Positions 35,601 to 44,184 of a DNA stretch of 64,000 nt are shown in pieces. Below the pieces are notes generated by a model, which saw nothing but the letters and a program-made list of their open reading frames with translations, made no database searches and was not told the origin of the DNA. Origin of the DNA: Cytophagales bacterium (GTDB lineage Bacteria; Bacteroidota; Bacteroidia; Cytophagales; 172606-1); the NCBI GenBank assembly GCA_030446715.1, contig JAUJMU010000017.1, positions 1-64,000 of the forward strand, in the 5' to 3' direction. The position numbers and the translations under genes were made by a program. Numbering within the stretch: the stretch's first letter is position 1; every line of letters starts with the position of its first letter.

Positions 35601-36977
35601 GGCCAGTTCCAGGGGTACGGGAGGCCAGTCTGCCGGCAGCGGATCAGGACCGGTTTTGCTGGTACGCCATACGCCCTTCCCGCTGCCGGCAGTGTATAAA
35701 CCGGCTCCCGCCGGATTGGCCCGGATCGGATTGGGGTGTCCGGCGTACATGCTGCCGGGCTTGTACGTATCCAGGTTGCCGATGTAATGTAAATTATCCA
35801 GGTTATTGACCTGCGGGTCGTTTTTTCCCGGTCCGAACGAACCTGGCTCACCGGCCGGATAGTTATTGGTGACATCGCCGCCGCCTTCACTATCGGGGTG
35901 CCCACCCCACCCCTGGTTGGCCCCGTTGTCAATGGCATACATGCGGCGGGCTTTGCCCGGCGTCTGCGTGATTACCAGATCATAAGCGTTCCGGAAGCCG
36001 GGGGCATACACCTGTACTGGTCCTCCGGGCACTATTTTCGTCTGGTTGAGGCCATCGTTGCCGCCGAAAGGGTCGCCCACGTCGGTTCCATTGGGCAGAT
36101 TGGTACGGGTGGGGTCGTCCAGGGTAGGAATGTTGTATTTGTATTTGGTGTTGCCGGTCCCTGCGGTGGGCATGGCGTCGATCTTTTTCAGATCAATGGA
36201 CAGAATAGCCGCCGCCAGGGCGAACTCGCTGGCAAGGGCGAAGCTGGCCGAGGGGGCACCAGCGTTGGTAAACCCGCCGATGGACGCGTACAGCACGTTG
36301 GTCTGCGCATCGAGTTGCAGGCCGTTCACGGAGTGGTTCTCCTCCGAACGGGGCAACCCCCGCACCAGGTCTACCTTGTCCCACCCGCCCGGGGTTTTGG
36401 TCAGCCGGGAGATGATTCCCGAGTTGCTGTCCAGGTTTACATCCTTGTTCGGATCGGCGCCGCCGGTGTCCCAGGGACCACCCATCCGGCTGTCACTGGA
36501 ACCCACGTAAAGCACCGGGCTGGCTGCGGTACCGGTTACCAGCAGGCCCGTAACTTGCCGGACCGGGATGCCGGGAGCCGGCGACCCGTCGTCATTGTGA
36601 TTGGGAATCTGGTTAATCAGGTCAATTACTTCCTCACTGGTGGCCTGGTAATCGCCGGGTCCCCTGCGGATGATGGTCAATACTTTGATAATACCGTCCT
36701 GCTGAGCCACGTACAGCCGCCCGTCGGGCCCGAACTGCAGAGAGGTGGGGTTCAGCACGGAAGCGCCCTTCAAACTACTCACCGAGAAGCTGTAGCGGGC
36801 CCTTTCGAGCAGTTCACCTTTCAGGTCCTTGGGTGGTAATTTGGCTTTTTTATTCGGCCTTGATCCGCTCATGTACTGTGCCGAAGCTCCGGTAATGGTA
36901 AACAAAACCGTATGGAGGAATAATAACAACGCCATTTTGCCAGCTGATAACGGCCGGGGAGTAACTATTTTACGCAT
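32649..36977 (-). pseudogene. Large secreted paralog with Kelch and malectin domains and T9SS tail, frameshifted
   Basis: The N-terminal half is homologous to the gene at 28381: propeller (NPTSLQFGPDGRLYVAQQDGII, YAPGFRNAYDLVITQTPGKARRMY), calcium-type repeats (DNDNDNDGIPDYMDAFAVDAK) and LamG-like. It then differs, with about five Kelch repeats (FYLLGGRGLHPVQVYDP, YVLGAFTGEYPGEQ, YLAGGIVNGHN, YAAGGRRTSAG, VIGGESGVQ). A malectin domain follows (FRINAGGEAYTAMDG...LHFAETFWG). The malectin domain is cut by a frame change near 33110 and resumes as GAAGKRLFSVDIEGQRM. Another frame change near 32850 splits the T9SS tail (IFPNPAEDYLTASLP, then RVTGENQIEIDTSGLKPGYYVLRIEAK). Start at MRKIVTPRPLSAGKM. 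Confidence 0.8.
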
Positions 36978-37249
36978 GGGGTAAGGGGCAATCATTGAAG
37001 AAAAGATAAACTACTATTTGTTATATGAATCACTTTTATAAGTCGTAAACGGACAAGTGAATAAATTGGTGCGCAGACGCGCCAGCCAGTATCTGATGAC
37101 CAACTGATCGCTCCACTAAAAAATGAGACGGTGTACATCCCGGTTTGGCTTTGCCGGACCAACGCCTCTTTACGGACCAGGCCCCTTTTCTACTCTCGCT
37201 GTCATCCCGGAAAGGCCTGTCCGGGATAAAGATTGTTCTTTTACACCAG
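36978..37249. other. Intergenic spacer before the IS5-family element
   Basis: No gene is seen. It includes a gtcatcccggaaagg motif that is half of the repeat at 3572. It holds the promoter of the minus-strand Kelch/malectin gene. Confidence 0.5.
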
Positions 37250-37267
37250 ACTTCTTGCGAAAGTAAA

Positions 37268-37771
37268 TTAAGCTGCTTTTAAGTGTGCATTATAGATGCC
37301 AGCAATCAAAGTAAAGCGTAAAGCAAAACGGGAATGATTACGATAGCGGTACCCGAGAAGTTTGAATATTTTGAGTTTACCAATCACGTGTTCGTTTCCA
37401 ATGCGTTCACGGGCCAGTTGGCGATTGTGTCTTTTCTGCTGTTTGGTGAGCTTTTTGAGTTTAGTGTTCTTTTGTGGCAATTCCGGGTTGGGGTGCAAAC
37501 GCTTTACGCCTAAGTAGCCTGAATCGGTTTTGAGTTTGATTTGAGGATGAATCCTGAGCTTGCTTTGCTTGTAGAGTTTGAAGTCATGACAAGCCCCTGG
37601 AGCAAAATCAAGACAGATTACCTCTTTGGTATGGGCATTGACGACTACTTGGGTTTTGTTGACAAATCGCTTCTTTTTGCCTGAGTAGCTGCGTTTGCGC
37701 TTGGCAGAGCCCTTAATCTTTCGACCCTTTCGGACTTTTTTCGGGTCTTGCCGTCGGCGTTCCGGTAGCAT
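37268..37771 (-). CDS. IS5-family transposase, second frame
   Basis: This C-terminal part of 167 residues carries KRKRSYSGKKKRFVNKTQVVVNAHTKEVICLDFAPGACHDFKLYKQS, the second acidic residue in TDSGYLGVKRL and the Glu in GNEHVIGKLKIFKLLGYRYRN, completing a DDE triad. The start MLPERRRQD lies inside the overlap with the first frame. Confidence 0.8.
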   Translation of the reverse strand: MLPERRRQDPKKVRKGRKIKGSAKRKRSYSGKKKRFVNKTQVVVNAHTKEVICLDFAPGACHDFKLYKQSKLRIHPQIKLKTDSGYLGVKRLHPNPELPQKNTKLKKLTKQQKRHNRQLARERIGNEHVIGKLKIFKLLGYRYRNHSRFALRFTLIAGIYNAHLKAA

Positions 37772-38135
37772 CAGTGAGAATGGTTTGAATCTTGTCAGCC
37801 GACAGGAGCACTTTTTTGCCCGGCAAGTTGAAGTAGCCCGACTGGATCAAAATGCTTTCGATCTTTGCTACGGTGCGTTGTACGTTTGATTCGTCCAAAC
37901 CATAATCGGTGCCGATGTGAAACAGGGTACGGTACTCCCGATAGTACTCAGGCGCCATCAGAATCTGGTCCCCGATACTCAGATGAGCCGTGCGACCCTC
38001 TTTCTTCTTGCGTTTTTGCTCATGTTCGCTTACCAACTTGACCATTACCTGGAAAACATCCTTATTTACACCAGTGTAGCGTTTGAACTTGGTCTTCGGG
38101 AGTTTCGATAGAACAGCGTACTTCTTGATTTCCAT
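37713..38135 (-). CDS. IS5-family transposase, first frame
   Basis: This 140-residue N-terminal part starts MEIKKYAVLSKLPKTKFKRYTGVNKDVFQVMVKLV. It includes the conserved block YREYRTLFHIGTDYGLDESNVQRTVAKIESIL and reaches the first catalytic Asp in ILTDATGTPTARPEKSP. It ends shortly after an A6 run (CCGAAAAAAGT). The second frame takes over in the +1 direction relative to it, and a programmed slip or a point mutation would be needed for a full protein. Confidence 0.8.
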   Translation of the reverse strand: MEIKKYAVLSKLPKTKFKRYTGVNKDVFQVMVKLVSEHEQKRKKKEGRTAHLSIGDQILMAPEYYREYRTLFHIGTDYGLDESNVQRTVAKIESILIQSGYFNLPGKKVLLSADKIQTILTDATGTPTARPEKSPKGSKD

Positions 38136-38184
38136 CCCATCAATTTACCCCTATTCTCCCTATCTTTTCACTTCCGCAAGAAGT

Positions 38185-38555
38185 ATACCATAAAAATGCC
38201 TGGCGGAGCCATTCGGGTTGACTGCGTCAACTGCGTTCGGCTTCTTCTGATGGCGCGAAGCTGTGCTTCGTGCCTTTTTTATTCCTGCCGCCTCCGGCGG
38301 AACCGGCTACGGGTGAACCTGTTGCCGGCAGCAAGCAGCTATAAGCACAACAGAGGTTGCAAAACAGGCGGCACGAAGCAAAGCTTCGCGCCATCAGGGA
38401 TTGGAGACGGGAGATTTTAGACTTTTTCGCTCAGCCGGATCGGGTAATCCATTAAGGCGTTAACATTTTTTAACACACTTGCCGGCATCACCTGAATGAT
38501 TAGCCCTTATCTTGAGGAGCCGTCTGATCAATTTCTAAATTCAGGTGTGTATTTC
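38185..38555. other. Intergenic region holding a GATGGCGCGAAGC-family repeat
   Basis: There is no gene. It carries repeat copy 3 and the 5' region of the S41/CarboxypepD_reg gene. Confidence 0.6.
38249..38395. repeat. GATGGCGCGAAGC-family repeat (copy 3)
   Basis: The terminal GATGGCGCGAAGC (38249-38261) and GCTTCGCGCCATC (38383-38395) are exact inverted repeats. The interior shares gccgcctccggcggaaccgg and gttgcaaaac with copies 2 and 4. Confidence 0.85.
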
Positions 38556-41208
38556 ATGAAGCTAATCCCTCTCTTGCTCCTCCTGCTGGTGTTTCCTCCG
38601 GCTGACGCTCAGACCCACATTACCTTGTCGGGCAAAGTCACCGACAAAACCACGGGTGCAGCCCTGCCTTACGCCCCGATCCGGCTAGCCGGTACCAGCA
38701 TCGGCACCACAAGCAACCAGACCGGCGGTTTTATTTTCCGGATTCCGGCTGGCACACCGGGCCGGGTAGTGTCCTTTTCCTATTTAGGCTACCAATCAGT
38801 CGAATTAAATTGGCAAAACAGGGATCAGCACGGACTGGCCATTGCCCTGGAGCCAAAGCCGGTAGATTTGCAGGAGGTGACCGTCAGACCTCCGGATCCG
38901 TTGCAGATCGTGATCCGCAGTCTTGAAAAAGTGGCCCGGAATTACCCTTCTGAACCCTACAAAGCCGAGGGTTTTCAACGGGAATACGTAACCGCTGACC
39001 GCTCCGTTATTCAGTTACTGGAAGTCGCTTTCCGGTCCGTCGGAGCGGGTCAGTCGCAGTCAACCACTATCCTTGACGCCCGTTACCTGGAAGACAAAAA
39101 GGTAAAAGCCCCGCTCTGGAGTCCCTCAAGAGGAGGCTTTTACACCTTTGGCTGGACAAACATTTCGGGAACAGAATTACCCGATCCGAAGATGTTTCTG
39201 GGCATCACGCCCAAAAAAAAAAGTGATCTGGCCCGGTATTACACCTTCGACTTCAGGCAAATGAGCATTCTGGATTCGAAAGAGGTGTACGTGATTGACT
39301 TTGATCAGAAAAAGCAGGTGAGAAAACCCCTGCTGAAGGGCACCATCTATATTGATGCTGAGTCAGATGCCATCGTCAGACTGGAGCACCAGGTGAGTCC
39401 GCGCGGTTTACGCTTTCTCAAGACCCACCAAAGCTGGGGAGGCCAGACGATCAGCCGGTCACCCAAGCGCCTTACGGTTGGGCAGGACCGGTGGGTTACT
39501 ACCTACCGGCAGTTCGGTAAAAAGTGGTATCTGAGCAGTCTGGTGATTGATACCGACTTTTCGGCTGCCTTGGTTTTCATGGGTCTGGTCCAGGGCCGCA
39601 TGGATTCGCTGAAGCTCCATTCCGAACGCATCGTTACCGCTATCGACACCACAACCACTGCCAGTACGGTAACCGCAGCGGATGGAGGTACTGGTATTGC
39701 CGACGTAGGCAATATTCCAACCCTGCAGAACTTCATCAAAAAGGAATACGAGAACAAGGAATCGGCCTGGGCCAATGTAAACTTCATCCGGTCGGATACC
39801 GCCCTAGCGGACGTGGCCCGCCGCCTCCGGATCAGCAACGGGCAGTGGGAGGCAGAACGGCGCAAGCACCTCACCGGCAAGGCCCTGGCCCGGCAGGTAT
39901 ACACGGCCCGCCAGTTAACCGAAGACCTTGCTTACCTGCGGGAAAGCCTGGAAAAGATTCATCCGGGAATCAACTGGTACACCGACAAAAGCAGTCTGGA
40001 CCGGGCCTTTGACCAGCTGCAGGGCAAACTGGCCAAGACGACTTCCGAAGCAGACTTTTTCAGGCAGCTCAGTCCCCTGATCGAACAGATTCACTGCAGT
40101 CATACCGTATTATACCCGTCCCTTGCAACGGAGGAATACAATGCCCTCTTCACAAGAGAGTTTCCGCTGGACCTCTGGATAGCGGGTGATACGGCCCTGG
40201 TCTGTAAGGATTTCGGAGGAATCACCCGGGGCTCTGAATTAGTATCCGTCAATGGCCATAACCTGCCGGAGGTCATCCGGCAGATCCGAGCCGCTGTTGC
40301 TTCGGACGGATACAACCAGACCTATAAATCGTTTCTCCTCCGGCAGAGATTTCCCGCACTGTTTGCCCGGTATGTGCAACCGGCGGACACTTTTGAGGTA
40401 AAAATCAGGGATCAGAGCAGGCAGATGCGCACAGTCCGGCTGGCGGGAAGGGAGCGTACTGACTCTGATAGCGGATACGCAACGGCCCGGATCCATGAGC
40501 CGCTGCAAACTATGATTCTGAAAATTCCCTCTCTGGCAACGGATCAGGACTTTCCGGGTTTTCTGGCCGAAACGTTTCGCCGGATTGCTGAGCGACAGAT
40601 CAGGACTCTGGTGATTGATCTGCGCGATAATCAGGGCGGCAGAGATGAATACGGAGCCTTGTTATACGCCTATTTGGCCAGTGAGCCCTTCCGGTACTAC
40701 AGGCGTATTTCAGTTGCCACTACGGATACTGCCTTGTTAAACAGATTGTCGGTTGGGGATTTACCCCTGCTGAAGGCAGCCCCCGGTTACCTTGCCGGCA
40801 TAAGGGAAGCAGATGGAGGGTATGTTTATACGAACCATTCCGGCCTAGACCTTCAGCAGCCCCGGCCGGATGGCTTCAGCGGGAACCGTATACATCCTCA
40901 TCAACGGAGGAACCGGTTCAGCCGCGGCTGAATTTGCCGCTATCGTCCGGAGCAATAAGCGGGGAATCTTTATCGGCCGTGAAGCAGGCGGCGGTTACTA
41001 CGGAAACTGTAGCCTTGCCACGCCTGTGCTGACACTGCCACACTCCGGCATCAGGCTGGCTGTTCCCCTGGGCAGGTACGAACTGGCAGTCTCCCCGGGG
41101 GAGGCAGCCGGACATGGTGTAATTCCGGAGCACCAGACGGAAGACCTCCTGCTGGACCGGGACAGGGAGCTTGAAACCTGTTTTGATCTGATCAGGAATA
41201 CTAAGTAG
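38556..41208 (+). pseudogene. CarboxypepD_reg-like plus S41 peptidase fusion, frameshifted
   Basis: The start MKLIPLLLLLLVFPPADAQ is a signal peptide. A beta-sandwich domain follows (HITLSGKVTDKTTGAALPYAPIRLAGTSIGTTSNQTGGF), then a DUF5686-like portion with PPDPLQIVIRSLEKVARNYPSEPY. The C-terminal half is a PDZ-less tail-specific S41 peptidase (ELVSVNGHNLPEVIRQI, IRTLVIDLRDNQGGRDEYGALLYAY). Near 40880 the frame breaks, and the catalytic-serine part continues in the next frame: GTVYILINGGTGSAAAEFAAIVRSNKRGIFIGREAGGGYYGN. It may be an outer-membrane anchored protease; the substrate is unknown. Confidence 0.75.
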
Positions 41209-41309
41209 TTGTTGGTTATTAGTTGCTCGTTGTTCGGCAAATAGACGTCTTACAATCAGATTGTTACCAAAAGACCAGTGCCGGATTACTTTTGCCCGGA
41301 TACTTAAAA
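41202..41309. repeat. 108-bp direct repeat, copy 1
   Basis: From taagtagttgttggtt to ttttgcccggatacttaaa it aligns with 63699-63806 without gaps over most of its length. It contains TACTTTTG, which fits the -7 promoter element. Confidence 0.75.
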
Positions 41310-41324
41310 TCAGGTATAGTCTCT

Positions 41325-41463
41325 GATGGCGCGAAGCGCTAACCGTGCCTTTTTTATTCCTGCCGCCTCCGGCGGAACCGGCTACGGGTGAACTTGTTGC
41401 CGGCAGCGATAAGCAACCAGAGGTTGCAAAACATGCGGCACGAAGCTAGCGCTTCGCGCCATC
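41325..41463. repeat. GATGGCGCGAAGC-family repeat (copy 4)
   Basis: Terminal arms GATGGCGCGAAGC and GCTTCGCGCCATC with an interior like copy 3. It begins 15 bases after the 108-bp repeat. Confidence 0.85.
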
Positions 41464-41664
41464 AGACTACCCGGCCACAATGACATTAAGATCACCCTGC
41501 GTTATACCCACGTAAGCAACCGGCAACTCCGCAACGTAAAGCCCGACGGACAAGCTGACGGAGCAGGTGCGCAAAAACTTTCGTCACCTGTACTGACAAT
41601 ACGTTCTGCGAAGTACGCATGTTGTATTGCCAAGGCGGCAAGTGCAATTATTACTTCACGTTAA
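41464..41664 (+). pseudogene. Tyrosine recombinase C-terminal fragment
   Basis: The open frame GHNDIKITLRYTHVSNRQLRNVKPD matches the end of XerD/phage-type integrases: the GH box and the catalytic Tyr (RYTHVS). The tail ends with LSSPVLTI and a stop at 41662-41664. The N-terminal catalytic part is absent, having been replaced by repeat copy 4. It is too short for the ORF track. Confidence 0.6.
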
Positions 41665-41703
41665 TAACTGATTATCAGTGTATTGTATAATATATTATGA
41701 GGT

Positions 41704-41734
41704 CTTGAACAATACACTCAAGTTTGTACATTTG
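41704..41734 (+). promoter_or_regulatory. Putative Bacteroidetes promoter for the SnoaL-like gene
   Basis: CTTG (3/4 of TTTG) is followed by exactly 19 bases and then TACATTTG, an exact TAnnTTTG. It ends 80 bases before the start at 41815. Confidence 0.5.
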
Positions 41735-41814
41735 CTTTGAACGAGCCAAAAGGTTCTTCTATTCGTGAGTTGTGCGTTATGCAAGGATGTATCGTAAAAC
41801 AAAAAATCGTGATT

Positions 41815-42166
41815 ATGGAAAAGCAAACCCAAGACTCAATTACAAAAGCGTATGCTGCCTTCAATACAAGAGACATTGATATAGCGCTTTCAACAATGCA
41901 TCCGGATGTTCAATGGCCGAAAGCATTTGAAGGGGTATGTAAGTGGACACAATGAAATAAGGGAATATTGGACAAGACAATGGACAGAAATAAATCCCAA
42001 GGTTGAGCCAACCGGGTTTAATGAAAGGCCGGATGGAACGTTAGAAATCAGTGTTCACCAAATAGTGAAGGATTTACAGGGTAATCTGATGTTTGATGGA
42101 ACAGTAAAGCACATTTACACTTTACAAGACAGTTTGTTACGAAGAATGGATATTGAACTTGTATAA
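41815..42166 (+). pseudogene. SnoaL-like (NTF2 fold) protein, one frameshift
   Basis: The frame MEKQTQDSITKAYAAFNTRDIDIALSTMHPDVQWPKAFEG switches at a GGGG run near 41930. It continues as YVSGHNEIREYWTRQWTEINPKVEPTGFNERPDGTLEISVHQIVKDLQGNLMFDGTVKHIYTLQDSLLRRMDIE, a typical SnoaL-like ketosteroid-isomerase fold. A single-base change at the homopolymer would join the two. The region is noticeably more AT-rich than its neighbours. The substrate is unknown. Confidence 0.75.
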
Positions 42167-42442
42167 ACATCAAGACTGACATCTGTCTATTCAAACGAAG
42201 TTGCTAATCAGCATTAAAATACATCAATGAACATTATAACTTTAATCAGCATTTGTTCAGGGGCTGGACGAACAACAAATCCCCCACCGAATGCCAAGCC
42301 CTGATCCGTTATATAAGCCGGACTGGTCCAGGTGTGGACGCTTGGACCAGTCCTGGCCTACTGCCCTCTCCATCCATCAGCCGGTAAACCACATCCGTAT
42401 ATCGCCGTGCAGCAAAATATTTTCTGACAAAGCATAGCAACT
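42167..42442. other. Intergenic spacer with a GTGGAC-loop hairpin
   Basis: No gene is seen. The hairpin at 42317-42357 lies here, and the tetR operator follows at 42443. Confidence 0.5.
42317..42357. repeat. Hairpin with GTGGAC-type apex, first member
   Basis: GGACTGGTCCA (42320-42330) and TGGACCAGTCC (42343-42353) pair, the inner part has wobble pairs, and the loop is TGGA. The outer GCC/GGC has one bulged base. Confidence 0.7.
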
Positions 42443-42464
42443 TAAGATACCGATTGGTATCTTA
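42443..42464. promoter_or_regulatory. Operator-like palindrome before tetR
   Basis: TAAGATACC-GATT-GGTATCTTA has perfect 9-bp arms. It ends 4 bases before the ATG of the TetR gene, so binding would block initiation or translation. Confidence 0.75.
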
Positions 42465-42468
42465 GCGC

Positions 42469-43059
42469 ATGCGCAATTCCGAAATCACCCGGGAAAAGAT
42501 ACTGTCCATTGCTGCTTCCCTCTTTAACACCCAGGGGTTTAAGGCTACTTCGCTGAGTGATATAACGGAAGCCACCGGCTTGACCAAGGGTGCCATTTAC
42601 CGGCATTTTGCAGACAAAGAGGAGCTGGAGGAGAGTACGTATGACTTCATGGCCCGGCACATACAGGAAAAGCTGACTCAGGTAATCCGAAGCAATACCA
42701 ATGCACCGGATAAGCTGAATGCGATTTGCGGCTTTTTCTTGTCCTACATTCAGAATCCGGTGATCATTGGAGGTTGCCCCATTCTGAATGCGGGGGTTGA
42801 ATCGGATGACACCAAACCCGGGCTGAATAAAAAAGTGTCCGGACTGCTGGATACCCTCCAGACTTCGCTGGAAAAGATCATCCGGAACGGGATCCGGTAC
42901 GGTCAGCTGAAAGAGAATACGGACCCCGTTCTGTTTGCCACCGTGTTCATTGCTTCTCTGGAAGGGGCCGTTCTGATGAGTAAAATCCGGAAGAGCAACA
43001 GAGATATCAAACTGGTGATCAGCCATCTGCAATCCCGGATCGAACAGATTAAAGCTTAA
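42469..43059 (+). CDS. TetR-family transcriptional regulator
   Basis: This 196-residue protein has the N-terminal TetR HTH: ITREKILSIAASLFNTQGFKATSLSDITEATGLTKGAIYRHFADKEEL. The C-terminal ligand domain follows (TetR_C-like, with NPVIIGGCPILNAGVESDDTKPGL, like the YxaF group). It probably represses itself and the neighbouring hydrolase gene through the operators at 42443 and 43072. Start MRNSEITREKI is standard; the ribosome-binding region overlaps the operator. Confidence 0.92.
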   Translation: MRNSEITREKILSIAASLFNTQGFKATSLSDITEATGLTKGAIYRHFADKEELEESTYDFMARHIQEKLTQVIRSNTNAPDKLNAICGFFLSYIQNPVIIGGCPILNAGVESDDTKPGLNKKVSGLLDTLQTSLEKIIRNGIRYGQLKENTDPVLFATVFIASLEGAVLMSKIRKSNRDIKLVISHLQSRIEQIKA

Positions 43060-43071
43060 AAATTTTATCCA

Positions 43072-43093
43072 GATTGGTACCGATCGGTATCTA
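43072..43093. promoter_or_regulatory. Second operator-like palindrome, before the hydrolase gene
   Basis: It shares TACCGAT(C/T)GGTATCT with the palindrome at 42443, so the same TetR protein could bind here. Its left arm is less perfect. It lies about 15 bases before the hydrolase start. Confidence 0.65.
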
Positions 43094-43106
43094 AAACTTC
43101 CAGTCC

Positions 43107-43958
43107 ATGAAAACGCTGATGTATCGGTTCATTGGAATTTACCTCAACACTCTTACCCGGATTTCCCCCAAAAACGGCGGGAGAGCCGGCTTCCGGCTTT
43201 TTTGCAAGCCCCGCCGGAGCCCTTTAAAAAAGCATCACCTCGCATTTTTTCAAACCGCGCGGCAAACGGATTTTGACTTCAACGGCACCCCGGTCAGGCT
43301 TTACGAATGGGGCAACGGACCCAGAAAGGTGCTGTTTGTGCACGGCTGGCAAAGCCACTCTTTCCGCTGGCGAAAGTATGTAGAAAGCCTTCCGGCGGAG
43401 GAATACACGCTGGTTGCCTTTGATGCCCCCGGCCACGGACAAAGCGGCGGCGATCAGTTTACGGTGCCTCTGAACGCCTATCTGATCTGGTTGCTGATTG
43501 AGCGTTACCAAGGATTCGATGCGGTGGTAGCGCACTCAATTGGCAGTATTTCGGTATTCTACGCGATGGCCCATTACGATATCCAGACGGTCAGCAAGGT
43601 GGTAGCCATGGCCTCTCCGAGCCGGGCAGCGGAGTTTTTTGCTTTTTACACCGACGCGCTGAAACTCCGGGAGCACACGGTCAGGCAGATAAAACATGAA
43701 TTTCAATCCCACGTCCGGCACCAGTTGGAAGGAATCAGTCTCCCGGCTTACGCCGGAAAAGTGACGGTTCCGGGCCTGATCATCCATGACGAAGCAGACC
43801 CGGAAACCCCGTACCAGAATGCGCTTGAACTGCTGGAAAACTGGAAAAACGCCACCCTGATCACCACCCGGGGGCTGGGGCATAATCTGAAATCACCGGC
43901 AGTGGCAGAGGTGGTGAAGGATTATATAGCGGGTGCAAAGACCGGGAAAAACAATTGA
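43107..43958 (+). CDS. Alpha/beta hydrolase
   Basis: This 283-residue hydrolase has NGPRKVLFVHGWQSHSFRWRKYVESL as the oxyanion region and FDAPGHGQSGGDQF. The nucleophile elbow is VVAHSIGSISVFYAM, the acid is in VPGLIIHDEADPETPYQNALEL and the His in ITTRGLGHNLKSPAV. The substrate is unknown. It lies 47 bases after tetR with a shared operator sequence, so it is probably the regulator's target. Confidence 0.9.
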   Translation: MKTLMYRFIGIYLNTLTRISPKNGGRAGFRLFCKPRRSPLKKHHLAFFQTARQTDFDFNGTPVRLYEWGNGPRKVLFVHGWQSHSFRWRKYVESLPAEEYTLVAFDAPGHGQSGGDQFTVPLNAYLIWLLIERYQGFDAVVAHSIGSISVFYAMAHYDIQTVSKVVAMASPSRAAEFFAFYTDALKLREHTVRQIKHEFQSHVRHQLEGISLPAYAGKVTVPGLIIHDEADPETPYQNALELLENWKNATLITTRGLGHNLKSPAVAEVVKDYIAGAKTGKNN

Positions 43959-44038
43959 CGGGCACTTGAGAAAAACTCATTTGTGCTGGAAGAGAAAAAC
44001 GAACCGGTTCCGGATACCCGCTGATTCAGGCTCCTTCC

Positions 44039-44064
44039 TGATTGGAGTGTGGACACTCCAATCA
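44039..44064. repeat. Hairpin with GTGGAC apex, second member
   Basis: TGATTGGAGTGT and ACACTCCAATCA are exact 12-bp arms around GG. It lies between convergent genes. Confidence 0.8.
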
Positions 44065-44101
44065 GAACCAGTGACAACAACTCTGTCTGATTCCTGCAAG
44101 G

Positions 44102-44143
44102 GTACCTACTGGGTCAAGCGTGGACGCTTGACCCAGTAGGTAC
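44102..44143. repeat. Hairpin with GTGGAC apex, third member
   Basis: GTACCTACTGGGTCAAGCGT and its exact reverse complement are separated by GG (20-bp arms). It is 41 bases from the end of the ABC permease gene. It could be a bidirectional terminator but lacks a T tract. Confidence 0.8.
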
Positions 44144-44184
44144 AAACCCAAGCTAAGCCACGTCAGCCCCACGCAGCCCTTGCC

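Larger units (their letters stand above)
37250..38184 (-). mobile_element. IS5-family insertion sequence
   Basis: The ends are 14/15 matching inverted repeats: acttcttgcgaaagt (37250) and acttccgcaagaagt (38170-38184, reverse-complemented). The element is 935 bp with two overlapping frames for a DDE transposase. It looks like the least decayed element in the window. Confidence 0.85.

Noticed and set aside
35898-36839. 313-residue plus-strand ORF over the Kelch/malectin gene
   Set aside because: Antisense to a propeller with conserved motifs, no domain of its own.
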